Positions 24,162 through 35,322 of a stretch of DNA of 64,000 nucleotides are shown in pieces. Source of the DNA: Hydrangea macrophylla (Eukaryota > Streptophyta > Magnoliopsida > Cornales > Hydrangeaceae); NCBI GenBank assembly GCA_033977485.1, contig CM066994.1, positions 24,520,681 to 24,584,680 on the forward strand, in the 5' to 3' direction. The first letter of the stretch is position 1. Every line of letters starts with the position of its first letter. The notes beneath the pieces are model-generated. The model had not been told where the DNA came from and searched no databases. It was given only the letters and a program-made list of their open reading frames with translations. The position numbers and the translations under genes are program-made.

Positions 24162-24179
24162 TGGTATCAGAGCCAGGTT
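24162..24179 (+). other. Primer binding site, initiator tRNA-Met
   Basis: TGGTATCAGAGCCAGGTT, 8 bp after the LTR end, is the exact complement of the 3' end of plant initiator methionine tRNA. It is the expected start site of minus-strand DNA synthesis. Confidence 0.95.
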
Positions 24180-24347
24180 ATTATTTATCTCAAGATAGTT
24201 TAGCCTGGTTAGGGTTTACCAGTATAGACCCGATTCCACATTCCATTAAGTGTTACACACCCGATGATACGACAGGGAAGATAGACTCAGAACCCAAACG
24301 CCTAAGATTATCTTTATTCTGACTTAAGTAGTACCTTTTTATCAGGT

Positions 24348-24962
24348 ATGGATCCAGCTCCTCCGCTATATGTACCAGACAGATTCGGAGGACACTTTGT
24401 GATACATGGGGCAGTGATCCCAGCCTTTCTCGACTTATTTCATGCGGCCGTTGAACAGTTGGCCACAGCGACCATAGTATCTGACGTATGGCACCAAGTT
24501 CATGTAGTAGGCTTAGTTGACTTGACTCGTATCCGTCTAGAGCTTCGTTACTTTGCAGAGGCTCAGCGCTTGGTTTTGGTCGAGATTTTGAGGTTGGTCG
24601 ATAGCGATGTTTTCTATCTTCCCCTCGAGATCCAGATTGTGCATGCCCATCTGGCTCAGCTAGAGATGCCCCCGCCAGTAGTTCCCATCGCCGAGGATGA
24701 TGCTGAGGTTGTTCATGTGGTCCCAGTAGGTGGAGAGATTATAGAGGACGGCATAGGTCTAGATGATCTCACTGCTGACCTAGAGGCTGAGCTAGCACTT
24801 GAGCTAGCCTTACCTGAGGAGATGATAGTTGAGGTAGATGCTCCTGTACCTGCTTCATCATCGACCTCCCACGGTTGTGACGGGGTTGGTCCGTTCTTTG
24901 TGCAGCGATTTCGCCCTGTCGATTCGCTAGATCTCCTGATAACTGCGTATGGAGACGATTGA
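24348..24962 (+). CDS. Unbroken 204-aa extra ORF between PBS and gag
   Basis: I do not recognise this protein. It starts MDPAPPLYVPDRFGG, has a middle rich in hydrophobic and charged residues (about 35-105, plausibly helical), a proline-rich joint at about 107-113, and a strongly acidic, Ala/Leu/Glu-rich stretch (about 116-165) before a Ser-rich segment and a short C-terminal end. No membrane segment, zinc finger or protease motif is visible. It lies 170 bp after the PBS and 304 bp before the gag start on the same strand. A splice-acceptor-like TTTTTATCAG ends 2 nt before its ATG. It is free of stops while gag-pol holds four. Extra ORFs before gag are known in some plant gypsy lineages such as Ogre; whether Tekay relatives encode this one I cannot say. 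It could be a chance ORF. Confidence 0.55.
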   Translation: MDPAPPLYVPDRFGGHFVIHGAVIPAFLDLFHAAVEQLATATIVSDVWHQVHVVGLVDLTRIRLELRYFAEAQRLVLVEILRLVDSDVFYLPLEIQIVHAHLAQLEMPPPVVPIAEDDAEVVHVVPVGGEIIEDGIGLDDLTADLEAELALELALPEEMIVEVDAPVPASSSTSHGCDGVGPFFVQRFRPVDSLDLLITAYGDD

Positions 24963-25266
24963 CGTTCTAGATATTACTTTGTACATATTAACTACTTTTG
25001 ACTATTAGCTCTATCTCTTTTTGCAACTGTAAGTACATGCATTAGAGTGTAGGGCAATGATCCCATTTTTGTAACATTAACTCTTGCATGCGTCCTAACC
25101 CATACAGATAGGGTAGGCATTGATTTGACCATACATGCTTTTTGTATCAACTTGACAAGAAGTTATATATATAAAATATACTCTTTTGGATGTTGTCGTC
25201 ATTCAAATTGCTTCATAGCACTATTGCATGCATGTTTCTCATTCTACTATCACTATCATGCATAGA
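24963..25266 (+). other. Spacer between the extra ORF and gag
   Basis: No coding is seen. The last 35 bp are pyrimidine-rich and end CATGCATAG just before the likely gag ATG (25267), which resembles a 3' splice site. Confidence 0.45.
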
Positions 25267-26341
25267 ATGGCTGGAGGACTAAGGAGGAACCGGAATTTGA
25301 TCGAAGGAGCACCTGAGGCTGCCGATCCCATGAGAATATTTGAAGCTTTCATCAGACGTCTCGAAAGGGTTAGTAATCAGAATGAAAACCGACGAGACCG
25401 CCAAACTGGAGACAAATTGCTGGAGAGATTCCGTGCACTAAGACCCGAGTAGTTCGCGGGTACAGCAGAACCCTGGAAGGCCGAGCAATGGTTAAGACAG
25501 ATGGACCGTATGTTCGAGGCTGTCCAGTGCAACGAGATGGACAAGAGGAGATTGGCTACGTTTCAGTTGACCGATGCTGCCGCAGATTGGTGGGATTCGG
25601 TCATAGCTACTATCGGGAATGGAGCTGCAATAGGAATGACGTGGACTGCATTCAAGGGGAGACTTTTCGAAAAACACTTCCCGGCTACGGAGAGGCACAG
25701 AAGAGAGAAGGAATTCATGGACCTGACGCAAGGAACCAAGTCGGTACAAGAGTACACCACACAGTTCGAAAGACTGTCTCGGTTTGCTCCACACCTGGTT
25801 GATACTGAGGAGGAGAAGATCCGTAAGTATAATGCTGACATTGCAGATTTGCCGCCTGACTCTCAGTCACCTAGATAAATCATTTGAAGGACTTGTTGGT
25901 TTGGCTACCGATCTGGAAGAGGATGCTCGAGTGAGCCGAAAACAATTTGAATTCTGACCGCCTCAAAGGGGTAATTTTGGGAATAGACCTCCAATGAATC
26001 GTACCCAAGGGCAGAAGAGGAATTTCGACGGAAGCAAGAAGACCCAGGCTATTACCTATCCGACTCAACCCCGAGTAGGAGAAGGAAGTAGTGATGGAAA
26101 ATGCTTCAACTGTGGCAACCCTGGTGATCTGGCTCGAGATTGCAAGGCACCAAGGCGTGCTGCTCAGCAAGTAATAGTCTACTTCAACTGTAGTGAACCA
26201 GGTCACATCAGCAGATTCTGCACTGCTCCTAAGCAGGTGACTTATGGTCAACAAGGTCAGACTCGCTTGAATGCTGTTATCCCAGATGCCGCTGGATATG
26301 ATGGAACTGTGTACGAAGAAGGAGATTATGGAGAAGCTTAA
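25267..26341 (+). pseudogene. Gypsy gag, interrupted
   Basis: The frame starts MAGGLRRNRNL (an upstream in-frame ATG at 25228 is less likely). It contains the Retrotrans_gag domain (EPWKAEQWLRQMDRMF, ATFQLTDAAADWWDSV, FEKHFPATERHRREKEF, then SVQEYTTQFERLSRF). Two CCHC zinc knuckles follow: CFNCGNPGDLARDC near 26102, and a second one in which tyrosine-phenylalanine replaces the first cysteine (YFNCSEPGHISRFC). The breaks are TAG at 25450, a frameshift near 25865, TGA near 25957 and TAA at 26339. Gag packages RNA into the virus-like particle; this copy cannot do so. Confidence 0.92.
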
Positions 26342-29300
26342 CCTGATCAGCAAGCAGTAGAAGGTACATTAACTCTGTTTAACTCTCATGTTAAAGTGTT
26401 ATTTGATACGGGTGCTGCTCTTTTGTTCATATCTGTTAATACAATTCGGAGATTGGGTATCTTACCTCATCGCTTAGAGAAAGCTTTGAAGGCTACTTCG
26501 CCATTAGGAGCTGCAGTCAGATTAGGACACGTGTGCAAGGATTGTCCTTTACGGCTAGGAGACCGTGAAATCCCTGCAAGGCTGGTTGTCTTATCAATGA
26601 AGGAGTTCGACATAATTCTAGGGATGGATTGGCTCTCTCAGAACCAAGTGAAGTTGGATTGTGCGAGGAAGAGAATTACATTCCCCGATAATGAGAATCA
26701 ACCCTTTGATTTTCAATGTAACCCTTCGGGAGATATGTTCCTCACGAGATGTTTGGCCAACATCGAAGTCGTCAGTACAGAGGTGACAGCGTCATCTATA
26801 CCTGTAGTCAAGGACTTCGAAGAAGTATTTGAAGATGTTTTTGGTTTGCCGCCCGAGAGAAGTATTGAGTTCTGTATTGAGCTTATACCGGGTACCGTAC
26901 CGATCACCAAGGTTCCCTACAGAATGGCCCCCGCTGAACTATCAGAATTGAAGGAACAAGTTCAAGAGCTCGAGAACCTAGGTTTTGTACGTCCAAGTAC
27001 ATCACCTTGGGGAGCACCAGTGTTGTTCGTAAAGAAGAAGGACGGGACACTCAGATTGTGTATCGACTACAGAGAACTGAACCGAGTAACTATCAAGAAC
27101 AAGTATCCTTTGCCTCGGATCGACGATTTGTTTGATCAACTACAAGGAGCTATGACATTTTCCAAAATAGACCTAAGGTCGGGATATCATCAATTGAGGG
27201 TACGGAAGGAAGATATACCTAAGACTGCATTCAGAACCCGGTATGGTCATTATGCATTTCTGGTGATGCCGTTTGGAATGACGAACGCCCCAGCAGTGTT
27301 TATGGATCTGATGAACAGAGTGTTTAAGCCTTATTTGGATCAGTTTGTCATCGTCTTTATAGATGATATTTTGATCTATTCTAAGTCAGAAGAAGAACAC
27401 GAGCAGCATCTACAGATTGCGATGCAAACGCTTAAGGACCACCACTTGTATGCCAAGTTCAGTAAGTGTGAGTTCTGGTTGCAAGAAGTGAAATTTTTGG
27501 GACACAAGGTGTCATCTCAAGGAATTTCAGTGGATTCATCCAAGACCGATGCTGTATCAAACTGGGTTAGGCCGAGCAACCCTACGGAAGTTTGAAGTTT
27601 TCTTGGACTCGCCGGCTATTACCGGAGATTCGTTGAGGGGTTCTCTAAAATAGCTGCACCATTGACTGGGTTGACGAAGAAGAATTTGAAGTTCGAGTGG
27701 TCAGAGAAACATGAGTGGGCCTTTGTAGAGTTGAAAGAGAGACTCACTACCGCGCCAGTACTAGCTATACCCAAGCCTGATGAGAAGTTCACTATCTTTA
27801 GTGACGCATCATATCAAGGACTGGGGTGTGTACTTATGCAAGATGGCAGAGTTATAGCCTATGGATCCAGACAGCTGAAGCCGAATGAGTTGAACTATCC
27901 CATTCATGATTTGGAGTTGGTAGCAGTAGTTTTCGCACTCAAGATTTGGAGACACTATCTCTACGGTGAGAAGTTTGATTTGTTCTCCGATCACAAGAGC
28001 CTAAAATACTTGTTCACGCAGAAAGAGTTGAACATGAGACAACGCAGATGGATGGAGCTGATCAAAGATTACGACTTCACATTGGAATACCACCCGGGTA
28101 AAGCCAATGTGGTTGCTGATGCCCTGAGTCGACAGAATCGTGAGACGATCGCCTCCTTAATGGTTAGAGAGTGGCGAGCATTGGAGACCTTGGCGGAGTT
28201 CGATGTACAGAGTGCTGAAGAAGGAGAAGGACAATTGTTCGGATGTCTTATCCTACAGCCTGTTCTTATCGACCGCATTATTGGAGCTCAGAAAGAAGAT
28301 GAGAAGTTTCAGACATGGTTCGTGAAGATGTCAGAAAAAGACCCGACAGAATGGAAGGTGGGTATCGATGGAGGATATCGGTGCAGGAATAGATTATGTG
28401 TGCCAGGTGATGGTGAGTTAAGGAAGGATATCCTGGAAGAAGCACATAAGTCAAGATATACAGTTCACCCGGGAGGAACGAAGATGTATAAAGATTTGAA
28501 GAGAAATTTCTGGTGGGAAGGTATGAAGAAAGACGTGACCGAATTTGTATCCAAGTGTTTGATCTGTCAGCAAGTCAAGGCTGAACATCAGAGACCGTCA
28601 GGACTGTTGCAACCACTACCTGTTCCTGGTTGGAAGTGGGAACACATTACGATGGATTTTGTAGTAGGATTGCCCCGGTCGCAGCAGAATCATGACGCTA
28701 TTTGGGTAATTGTGGATCGATTGACAAAGTCAGCTCATTTCATTGCTTATAGTATGACATACCCGGTGGAAAAGATGAGCCAGATGTACATACAACAAGT
28801 TGTGCGGCTTCATGGTGCACCTGTGTCAATAGTGTCAGACCGTGACGCACGTTTTACTTCTGGATTTTGGGAAAGTTTGCAAGAAGCTATGGGAACCTCG
28901 CTCAAGATGAGCACTGCTTTTCACCCTCAGACGGATGGACAAACTGAGCGTGTTAATCAGATCATGGAGGATATGCTCAGGGCTTGTGTGATCGATTTTG
29001 AAGAATCTTGGGAGACACACTTGTCGTTGGTTGAATTTGTCTATAACAACAGTAATCACACGAGTATCGGGATGGCTCCGTTCGAAGCATTGTACGGACG
29101 ACCATGTCGTTCTCCATTGTGTTGGGCAGAAGTTGGGGACACAGAATTGTTGGGACCAGATTTGGTTAGAGAAACCAATGAGAAGATTTCTTTGGTCAAG
29201 GAAAGGATGAGGACTGCTCAGAGCCGGTATAAGAGTTATGCCGATCGACGCCAGAAAGATTTCGAATTCAGTGTTGGAGATCACGTACTCCTTAAGGTTT

Positions 29301-29698
29301 CACCGACCCGAGGAGTAGTACGTTTTGGTCTCAAGAGAGGGAAGTTGGCTCCACGTTTCATCGGACCATTCGAGATTTTGGAACGTGTCGGGAAAGTGGC
29401 TTATCGACTGGCGCTACCACCGAAGATGTCTGGGGTTCACAACGTGTTTCACGTGAGTATGTTGAGGAAGTACATACGCGACCCCTCGCACGTGGTTAGT
29501 TATGACGATATTGAGACGAGTCATAACGTTTCTTACAAGGAGAGACCTGTGAAGATTCTAGATCAGAGTATCAAGAAGTTGAGGAATAAGGACATTCCGT
29601 TGGTGAAGGTTCAATGGAACCACCATGACGAGAATGAAGCCTCGTGGGAAGTTGAAGCTGATATGAGGAAGAAGAACCCGGAGTTGTTTCAGGACTAG
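26342..29698 (+). pseudogene. Gypsy pol: protease, RT, RNase H, integrase, chromodomain-like tail
   Basis: The frame continues from gag. The protease has [10 protein letters not shown] near 26399 and IILGMDWL near 26612. RT has [20 protein letters not shown] (27021-27080) and catalytic FIDDILIYS near 27357. RNase H has [15 protein letters not shown] near 27797. The integrase has an HHCC region ending VSKCLICQ, catalytic positions in [17 protein letters not shown] and [10 protein letters not shown], and a GPFEIL (GPY/F) module. The C-terminal PLVKVQW...ASWEVEADM segment resembles a chromodomain, placing it among chromoviruses. One TGA at 27593 interrupts RT; otherwise the frame is open to the stop at 29696. 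By established biology these enzymes make and integrate the DNA copy. Confidence 0.95.
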
Positions 29699-29730
29699 TT
29701 AGTCTTGATTTCGGGGACGAAATCCTGTTT

Positions 29731-29743
29731 AAGGGAGGAAGGG
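29731..29743 (+). other. Polypurine tract
   Basis: AAGGGAGGAAGGG lies directly before the 3' LTR start TGTAATAAC, where plus-strand synthesis would be primed. Confidence 0.9.
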
Positions 29744-32708
29744 TGTAATAACATGCATTTTCATTTAAATTCTTGTAATTGCATTTGACATATTTAAATT
29801 CAATTTGAATTTCCATGATTAATCTGTATTGCTAATCTCATTTTTGTTTACAATTCTTACATGTTAAAACTGATTTCTTGTTCTATTTTATAATTAAAAT
29901 ACTTTTGGGGTCAAATTGTAATTTTTACAAAAGTCAGTAACACCTGTGTGGATTTCAAAATCTGTATTTCAAAACGGTAGAAATGTTCTCTTTTATTTCA
30001 AGCTGTATTTTTATGAAACCAGTAAATCACTTCCTAAGTTAAAATGAATTTTCTGTATTTTGTGGTGAACACCGCGTCACGAAAATACCAGTTTACTTTC
30101 AAAACTGTCCGCGCTGTGCTAAACTTCCACAGATTTTGGAAGTGACTGATTGGACAATTGCTTTATTTCTAATTATGGAAACTCATCATTGGATAAGGCC
30201 TTGGTTGGTTGTTACATTTGTGAGTGTGTAATGTTGTACCACAAGCTTCAGTTCCCAAACAGCCCAAGTTGCCCCCTACTAGTCTATATACTACCCCTTC
30301 AAAACTCCTACAGTTAATATACGTACATACAATCTGTGAATAAGTTGCACTTAGTTAATTTGGAAATCAAATTCAATTTGTTGAGTGTATTGTAATATGC
30401 TTGGAGCCCAAGTTCTTAAGCTCTATGTATTGAAGCTCTCTCACACATACACACATTCTCATATCTGGAGAAACACAGAGAGTTTGAGAGAGAGAGAATA
30501 CACAGAGAATTTCAGGAATTTCATAGAGAGAGAAGCTTAATCTCCATAGCCAAGTTTTCAATTGGAGTTCTTATTGGTGATTTCTTTCTCAACTAAATCT
30601 GTTAATCTTCTTATCAGTGAGTATTACTAACTCACTCATAATGTAATCCATTCGTTATTTACTGATTTGGGTAGTTAATTTGAAGAATCACCATTGATGT
30701 TTGTACGTTGAAGATCATAGCTTGAAAAATGGAGATTTTCCAAACTCAATCAAAACAAGTTTTTAGAGATGATTATGAAAGATCTTACATCATATATGCT
30801 ATGTTTGAAGTTTTAGAACACAATTCATTCATATGAAAAAGTATATTGAGATTTAAGTTTTGACACTTTTTGGTTTTTCATAAAATTGGTAAGCTATGTG
30901 TAGAATCATGTAAAATCGACTTCATATTCGAAATCCTTGTGAAAAACTAAAGAGAATCATATATTACATGACCTATGAAGTGTTGGATTTGAAAATGGGT
31001 CATTTTAGACCCTGAATTGCTGAAACAGAGCAATCTAACGAAGAAGATGAAGCCTCAGCATCAGCTCGCGCCACGATCGCGCGCGCGAGAATCTCGCGAG
31101 CGGCCCGCGCGAGCGACCCTTCGCGCGAGCGATCCGCGCGCGCGAGGCATACGTCTTCAAGCAGACAGAAAAGTTTATATATATAAAATGAAATTTAGGC
31201 TTGTCGCGCAAGCGAGGGTCGCGCGAGAAACCTTTCGCGCGAGCGACCCTGGCTATTTCAGGCAGACAGAAAAGTTTATGTATAAAATGAAAATTAGGCA
31301 TATCGCGCGAGCGGCCCGCGCGAGCGACCTTTCGCGCGAGCGGCCCGCGCGCGCGAATTCTGGCAGTTTCTGTTTTTGTCTGTTTTCTGTTAAGGGACTG
31401 TTTGGTTCAACTTTTAAGTACTGTTAAGGTTCTGTTTGGGAAATTTAGTTAATCAAAACTCTATTGGTTATGTTTGAATGATTAATACATTGTATTGCGA
31501 CTTATCAATCCCCGTACGTGCGTTATTCCTGTAATTCAGAGATTTACTTTATGTTTAAGTTCATGACATTCATGTGGGGTCAGTGGTACATGCATGTGGG
31601 TGTCAGTCAGTGTGGAAAAGAGTAATGGTCAGTGTGGAAAAGAGTAATGGTCAGTGTGGAAAGAGTATGAGTTTGTGATTGAGATTGTGGTTGTGGTTGT
31701 GGTTGTGGTTGTGGTTGTGGATGAGATTGCGACGAGGGTATCTTTGAAATGCGACGGTGGCAAATATGGACACTCCCTGACGCCCATGGAAGCGTTAAAG
31801 TGTGTGAAGCCGAACTTGGACATTCCCTGGCACCCATGGTAGTGCTAAAGTGTGGCCTACGGACACTCCCTGATACCCAAGTCTGGATACTGCGTGAGGT
31901 TGCTCCGGTATTTGCATGGCGGTTTAGGTATTCAAAGTGTGAGGCAATGGACACTCCCTGGTACCCCGGACCAAAGTGTGAGGCAAACTGGACACTCCCT
32001 GGCGCCCTGTTGCTAAAGTGTGGCTATCTTAGTGTTTCAAAGATACCAGGAGTAAGATAGTGGGTTGTTGTGGCTGTCGAGAGAAAAGAGTCGGCAAGAT
32101 GAGTGTGGTGCATTATCTCATACACGAGTATTTGTCTTTATGAATGAACGACTTTTAATATATTCCTTGTTGTTTTATAAAATGAATTCTTTCTGCGATT
32201 TAACTATTGATCTATACAAATTGAATAATGGAAAAAGGTAAAGGGGTATGTTTTACATTCGAAGTTATGTTTTTAATACTCACCAGCTTCTTGAAGCTGA
32301 CGACGTTGATGCGTCCTGGACATTCGTGTTCAGGTTTTTCAGGTTATAACCAGGAGGAATCATACGACTACGCTAATTGAGAATGGCTGCTCTTGGAATG
32401 AGAAAACTGTTTACTTATTATATGCTTTAAGTTTACATGTTTTAAGTTATGGATCGTTTTGTAATAAGGATGACTGTAATAGACATTAAGATATTGTTTT
32501 ATTTCAAGGCGGTCTGTGCCTTTAGATGACCCGTGCTGTAATATTGTTTAAGTTAGAATTATTTTTGTAAGCCTTGATTGCTCTGCTCTGATTATTATGT
32601 TTTGTTGTTGACGTTTGGGACGGAATCGATCCTTCAAACTGTCGCGACCTACGGGTCCATAAAGAAAATTAAACGCTTTCCTTATTTATGCTATGTCGGG
32701 GCGGGACA
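29744..32708 (+). repeat. 3' LTR of the gypsy element, 2,965 bp
   Basis: It aligns end to end with 21214-24153. Visible differences are scattered substitutions, small indels, a larger CpG palindrome cluster (31066-31358) and two extra GTGGTT units near 31690-31715. It ends GGCGGGACA where the 5' copy has GGCGTGACA. Confidence 0.93.
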
Positions 32709-32800
32709 AAAAACCTGAGAACCTACTATTGCATTCAGCAAACACTTACCAAAGTACATGTTTTTTGGCTGCAGAAGTAGTTACAAACATATATATATAT

Positions 32801-32981
32801 ACAAAGATTCTCTAAAGAGGGCGCCCTCTATTTATTAAAGAGAGGGCTTCTGTTTTAGCCGTTGGATCGTGTTTAAAAATTGTAAAATGACAAAGTTGCC
32901 CTTAATGAAAACACGATCCGACGGCCAAAACAGAGGCCCTCTCTTTAATAAAGAGAGGGTGTCATCTTTAGAGCCTGACTG
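32801..32981. mobile_element. Palindromic MITE in a TA microsatellite, copy 1
   Basis: The two halves are inverted copies of each other over about 80 bp: ends ACAAAGATTCTCTAAAGA and, from the right, ACAGTCAGGCTCTAAAGA; inner arms CTGTTTTAGCCGTTGGATCG and CTGTTTTGGCCGTCGGATCG. TA repeats flank both sides. A second copy of the same family lies at 63796-63978, also in TA repeats. Confidence 0.85.
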
Positions 32982-33013
<32 letters not shown>

Positions 33014-33042
33014 GAAACACAACTATTTGTCACTATTTATAT

Positions 33043-33231
33043 AGAGTAATGCTATGCTTCAAAATTTTGTATTCTAAATGTATCCCAAACACATGTGATA
33101 GTGGGCCCATTTGATTTTGATTGGAGGATGTTGAAGTGGTCCACCATTATTGAAAATTTGAAAGTGAAACCACTGCCATATATGTTTGGGATCCATTTGG
33201 GCTACAAAATATGAGATGCATAACATTAATC
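33043..33231. mobile_element. MITE of the AAGAGTAATGCTATGC family, copy 1
   Basis: The left end AGAGTAATGCTATGCTTC and the right end, read inward, TTAATGTTATGCATCTC are diverged inverted repeats. The core GATTGGAGGATGTTGAAGTG is shared with the copy at 44024. Confidence 0.7.
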
Positions 33232-34611
33232 ATTCATATATGTAGTATATATACATAATAAATATATATGTATATATATATCGTTACATGTATATGCAAC
33301 GAATTGATTTCTTTGTGTAAGTACATAACAAAGAATTCATAATGCAAAACATAATTGTACTTGCACATAACAAGGAATTGACTTAACCAAGAATATTTAG
33401 TCTAGAATATATATACCCACCTAAACAATACAAATAGGTACTTCACACCTTTTCCAAAACAAATTGATCTTTTATTGGGTTTTAAGTTTGATACGACCAA
33501 CAATACAATATCAAACCTAGTAATTGGTGACATTTACCATTGACAGAAGGCAAATGAATGACTGCATGTCACAAATATACGGGTTCCATCCAAAACACAT
33601 TATCACATAAAGTAAGGAAATTATGGCAATTTTCTAGAAAAGGACACTGGTAGCGACGTAGAGTTCCAATTAACTCACGATTTCAAAATTAATGGGATCC
33701 ATTTCCTTGAGCTACTGCACATGACCTTAAGTGGCTGGATCAGCAAAATCTGGTATTCCTGCAAAACGTACGCAACGTGACACACTGTACAACCAATGCT
33801 TTGCAGTTGCATGAGATAAGTATCTAAAAAGAAATATAAGGGAAGTACTGTGAATCCGAGTTAATGAAGGAGGTTTCCCCTGCTTAAAATGAAATAAAAA
33901 GAAATAATTGGAAGTACTGCTTCTTTCCTAATTAAGGAGGTTTCCCCTACTTTTTGCTGATAAAAAAACCATATCATTAAAAAAAAAAACATATCCACCG
34001 GGAGAATCCCAAGGATAGAATCCGAATTGATTGTCGCCAATGAAATTCCCTGAATTAGAAGCTTTCACACTGAAACGTACAAAACGAGAAGAGAAATGTG
34101 GGCGGAAAGGCGAGAATTTGGAGAGTGAAGTGAGAGAGGAGGAAGAGGTTTCTTTAGAGTGAGAAAGAGGTGTGAAAGAGGAAGAGAAGGAAGAGAAGCA
34201 TAGAGCTTTGTGTCCTGTCTAAAAGATTAAAGCAGCTATGATGCTTTTAGCCTATTGTTTTAACATAAAAACATAAATCAAATGAGAAAACATAAATCAG
34301 CTTGCAGATACTTGTACCAAGCACAAGAATTTGAGTCTCACCAAGGGTCATATAATTGCTCAGAATTAAGGTAACTCCATGCTTAAGAGGAGAGAACAGA
34401 CCTTTGAGTTTCATTTATCGTATCTTAATGCTAGTAACTCTATACTACCATTTTCATAGCTATTTTCTGGTGAGGGTCATGACCTATAAGTTCAAAGTCG
34501 GCTGCCTCAAAGTAGTCTATATCCTTTTTCTTAGGATTGATCTTCAAAACCTGCATATCAACAATATTCCATAAAAAGAAAGATCACAAGAAATAAGGAA
34601 AAGTACAACAA

Positions 34612-35310
34612 TTTTTGACAAAAAATTTTTGTCGACAAAAGTAAACAATTCCCGACAAAGTATTTCGTCATGAAAGGGTCAACTATTCCCCGAGAAATAT
34701 TTCATTACTAATAGTAAAACAATTACCGATGAAACAATTTTGTCACCAATGGTTACAATTCCCGGTGAAATTATTTTGTCATGAAAGTTTAAACAATTCC
34801 CGGCGAAATAATTCGTCACTAATAGTAAAACAATTACCGACGAAACAATTTTGTCACTAATTGTAACAATTCCCGACGAAAGTTTTTCGTCACGAAAGGG
34901 TTAACAATTCCCTACGAAATATTTCGTCACTAAAAGTAAAACAATTATCGACGAAAGTATTTCGTCACCAATGGTTACAATTCCCGACAAAAAAGTTTGT
35001 CACGAAAGGGTTAACAATTCCCAACGAAATATTTCGTCACTAAAAGTAAAACAATTACCGATGAAAGTATTTCGTCATTAATTGTTACAATTACCGATGA
35101 AAATATTTCGTCACGAAAGGGTAAACAATTCCTGACGAAATATTTCGTTACTTAAAGTAAAACAATTACCGACGAAAAAATTTCATCACCAATTGATAGT
35201 GTTTCGTCGCCTAAAATTTTCCCACCAAATTTTTGGCGGGGGAAATTTCCCGCCATCTATTAGCGATGAACTAGTGACAAAATGAATTTTTGTCGGTAAT
35301 TGTTCGACTT
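34612..35310. repeat. Right subterminal repeat array of the CACTA-like element
   Basis: Short units such as ACAATTCCCGACGAAA, TATTTCGTCACTAAAAGTAA and ACAATTACCGACGAAA repeat, organised in larger units of roughly 110-125 bp. The motif family is the same as at the left end but the composition differs. A small palindrome GGCGGG...CCCGCC lies at 35235-35254. Confidence 0.8.
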
Positions 35311-35322
35311 TTTCCTGCATAA

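Larger units (their letters stand above)
21214..32708 (+). mobile_element. Ty3/gypsy chromovirus (Tekay-like), 11.5 kb, nearly complete
   Basis: Both LTRs are present (21214-24153 and 29744-32708), flanked by the same 5 bases AAAAA (21209-21213 and 32709-32713). The primer binding site matches initiator tRNA-Met, and a polypurine tract precedes the 3' LTR. The internal order is an extra frame, gag, protease, RT, RNase H, integrase and chromodomain-like tail. By eye the LTRs differ at roughly 1-2 % of positions, so insertion is recent relative to its hosts. Gag-pol holds four in-frame stops and one frameshift, so this copy probably cannot move by itself. Confidence 0.93.
32714..34600. other. 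Interior of the CACTA-like element, right of the gypsy insertion
   Basis: Apart from two MITEs (32801-32981 and 33043-33231) I see no coding sequence. A purine-rich block lies at 34085-34200 and two GGAGGTTTCCCCT motifs at about 33869 and 33938. Confidence 0.5.
19574..35322. mobile_element. CACTA-like (CMC) non-autonomous element, enlarged by nested insertions
   Basis: The left end reads TACTACAAGAAAA, one base from the canonical CACTACAAGAAAA. The right end, read inward, is TTATGCAGGAAAA and is more diverged. Both subterminal regions are dense arrays of TTTAGTGACGAAA/TTTCGTCGCTAAA-type motifs, a pattern I know from plant CACTA elements. No transposase coding is visible. Without the gypsy element about 4.25 kb remains. 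No clean 3-bp TSD is visible (CTT against CCA), so the right border is less certain. Confidence 0.65.

Noticed and set aside
24348..24962. The extra gypsy frame as a captured host gene
   Set aside because: No introns, homologous domain or composition break is visible, so host origin cannot be supported. It is reported as an extra ORF only.
25492..26353. Overlapping minus-strand frames across gag
   Set aside because: They are antisense to the clear gag and zinc-knuckle coding on the plus strand.
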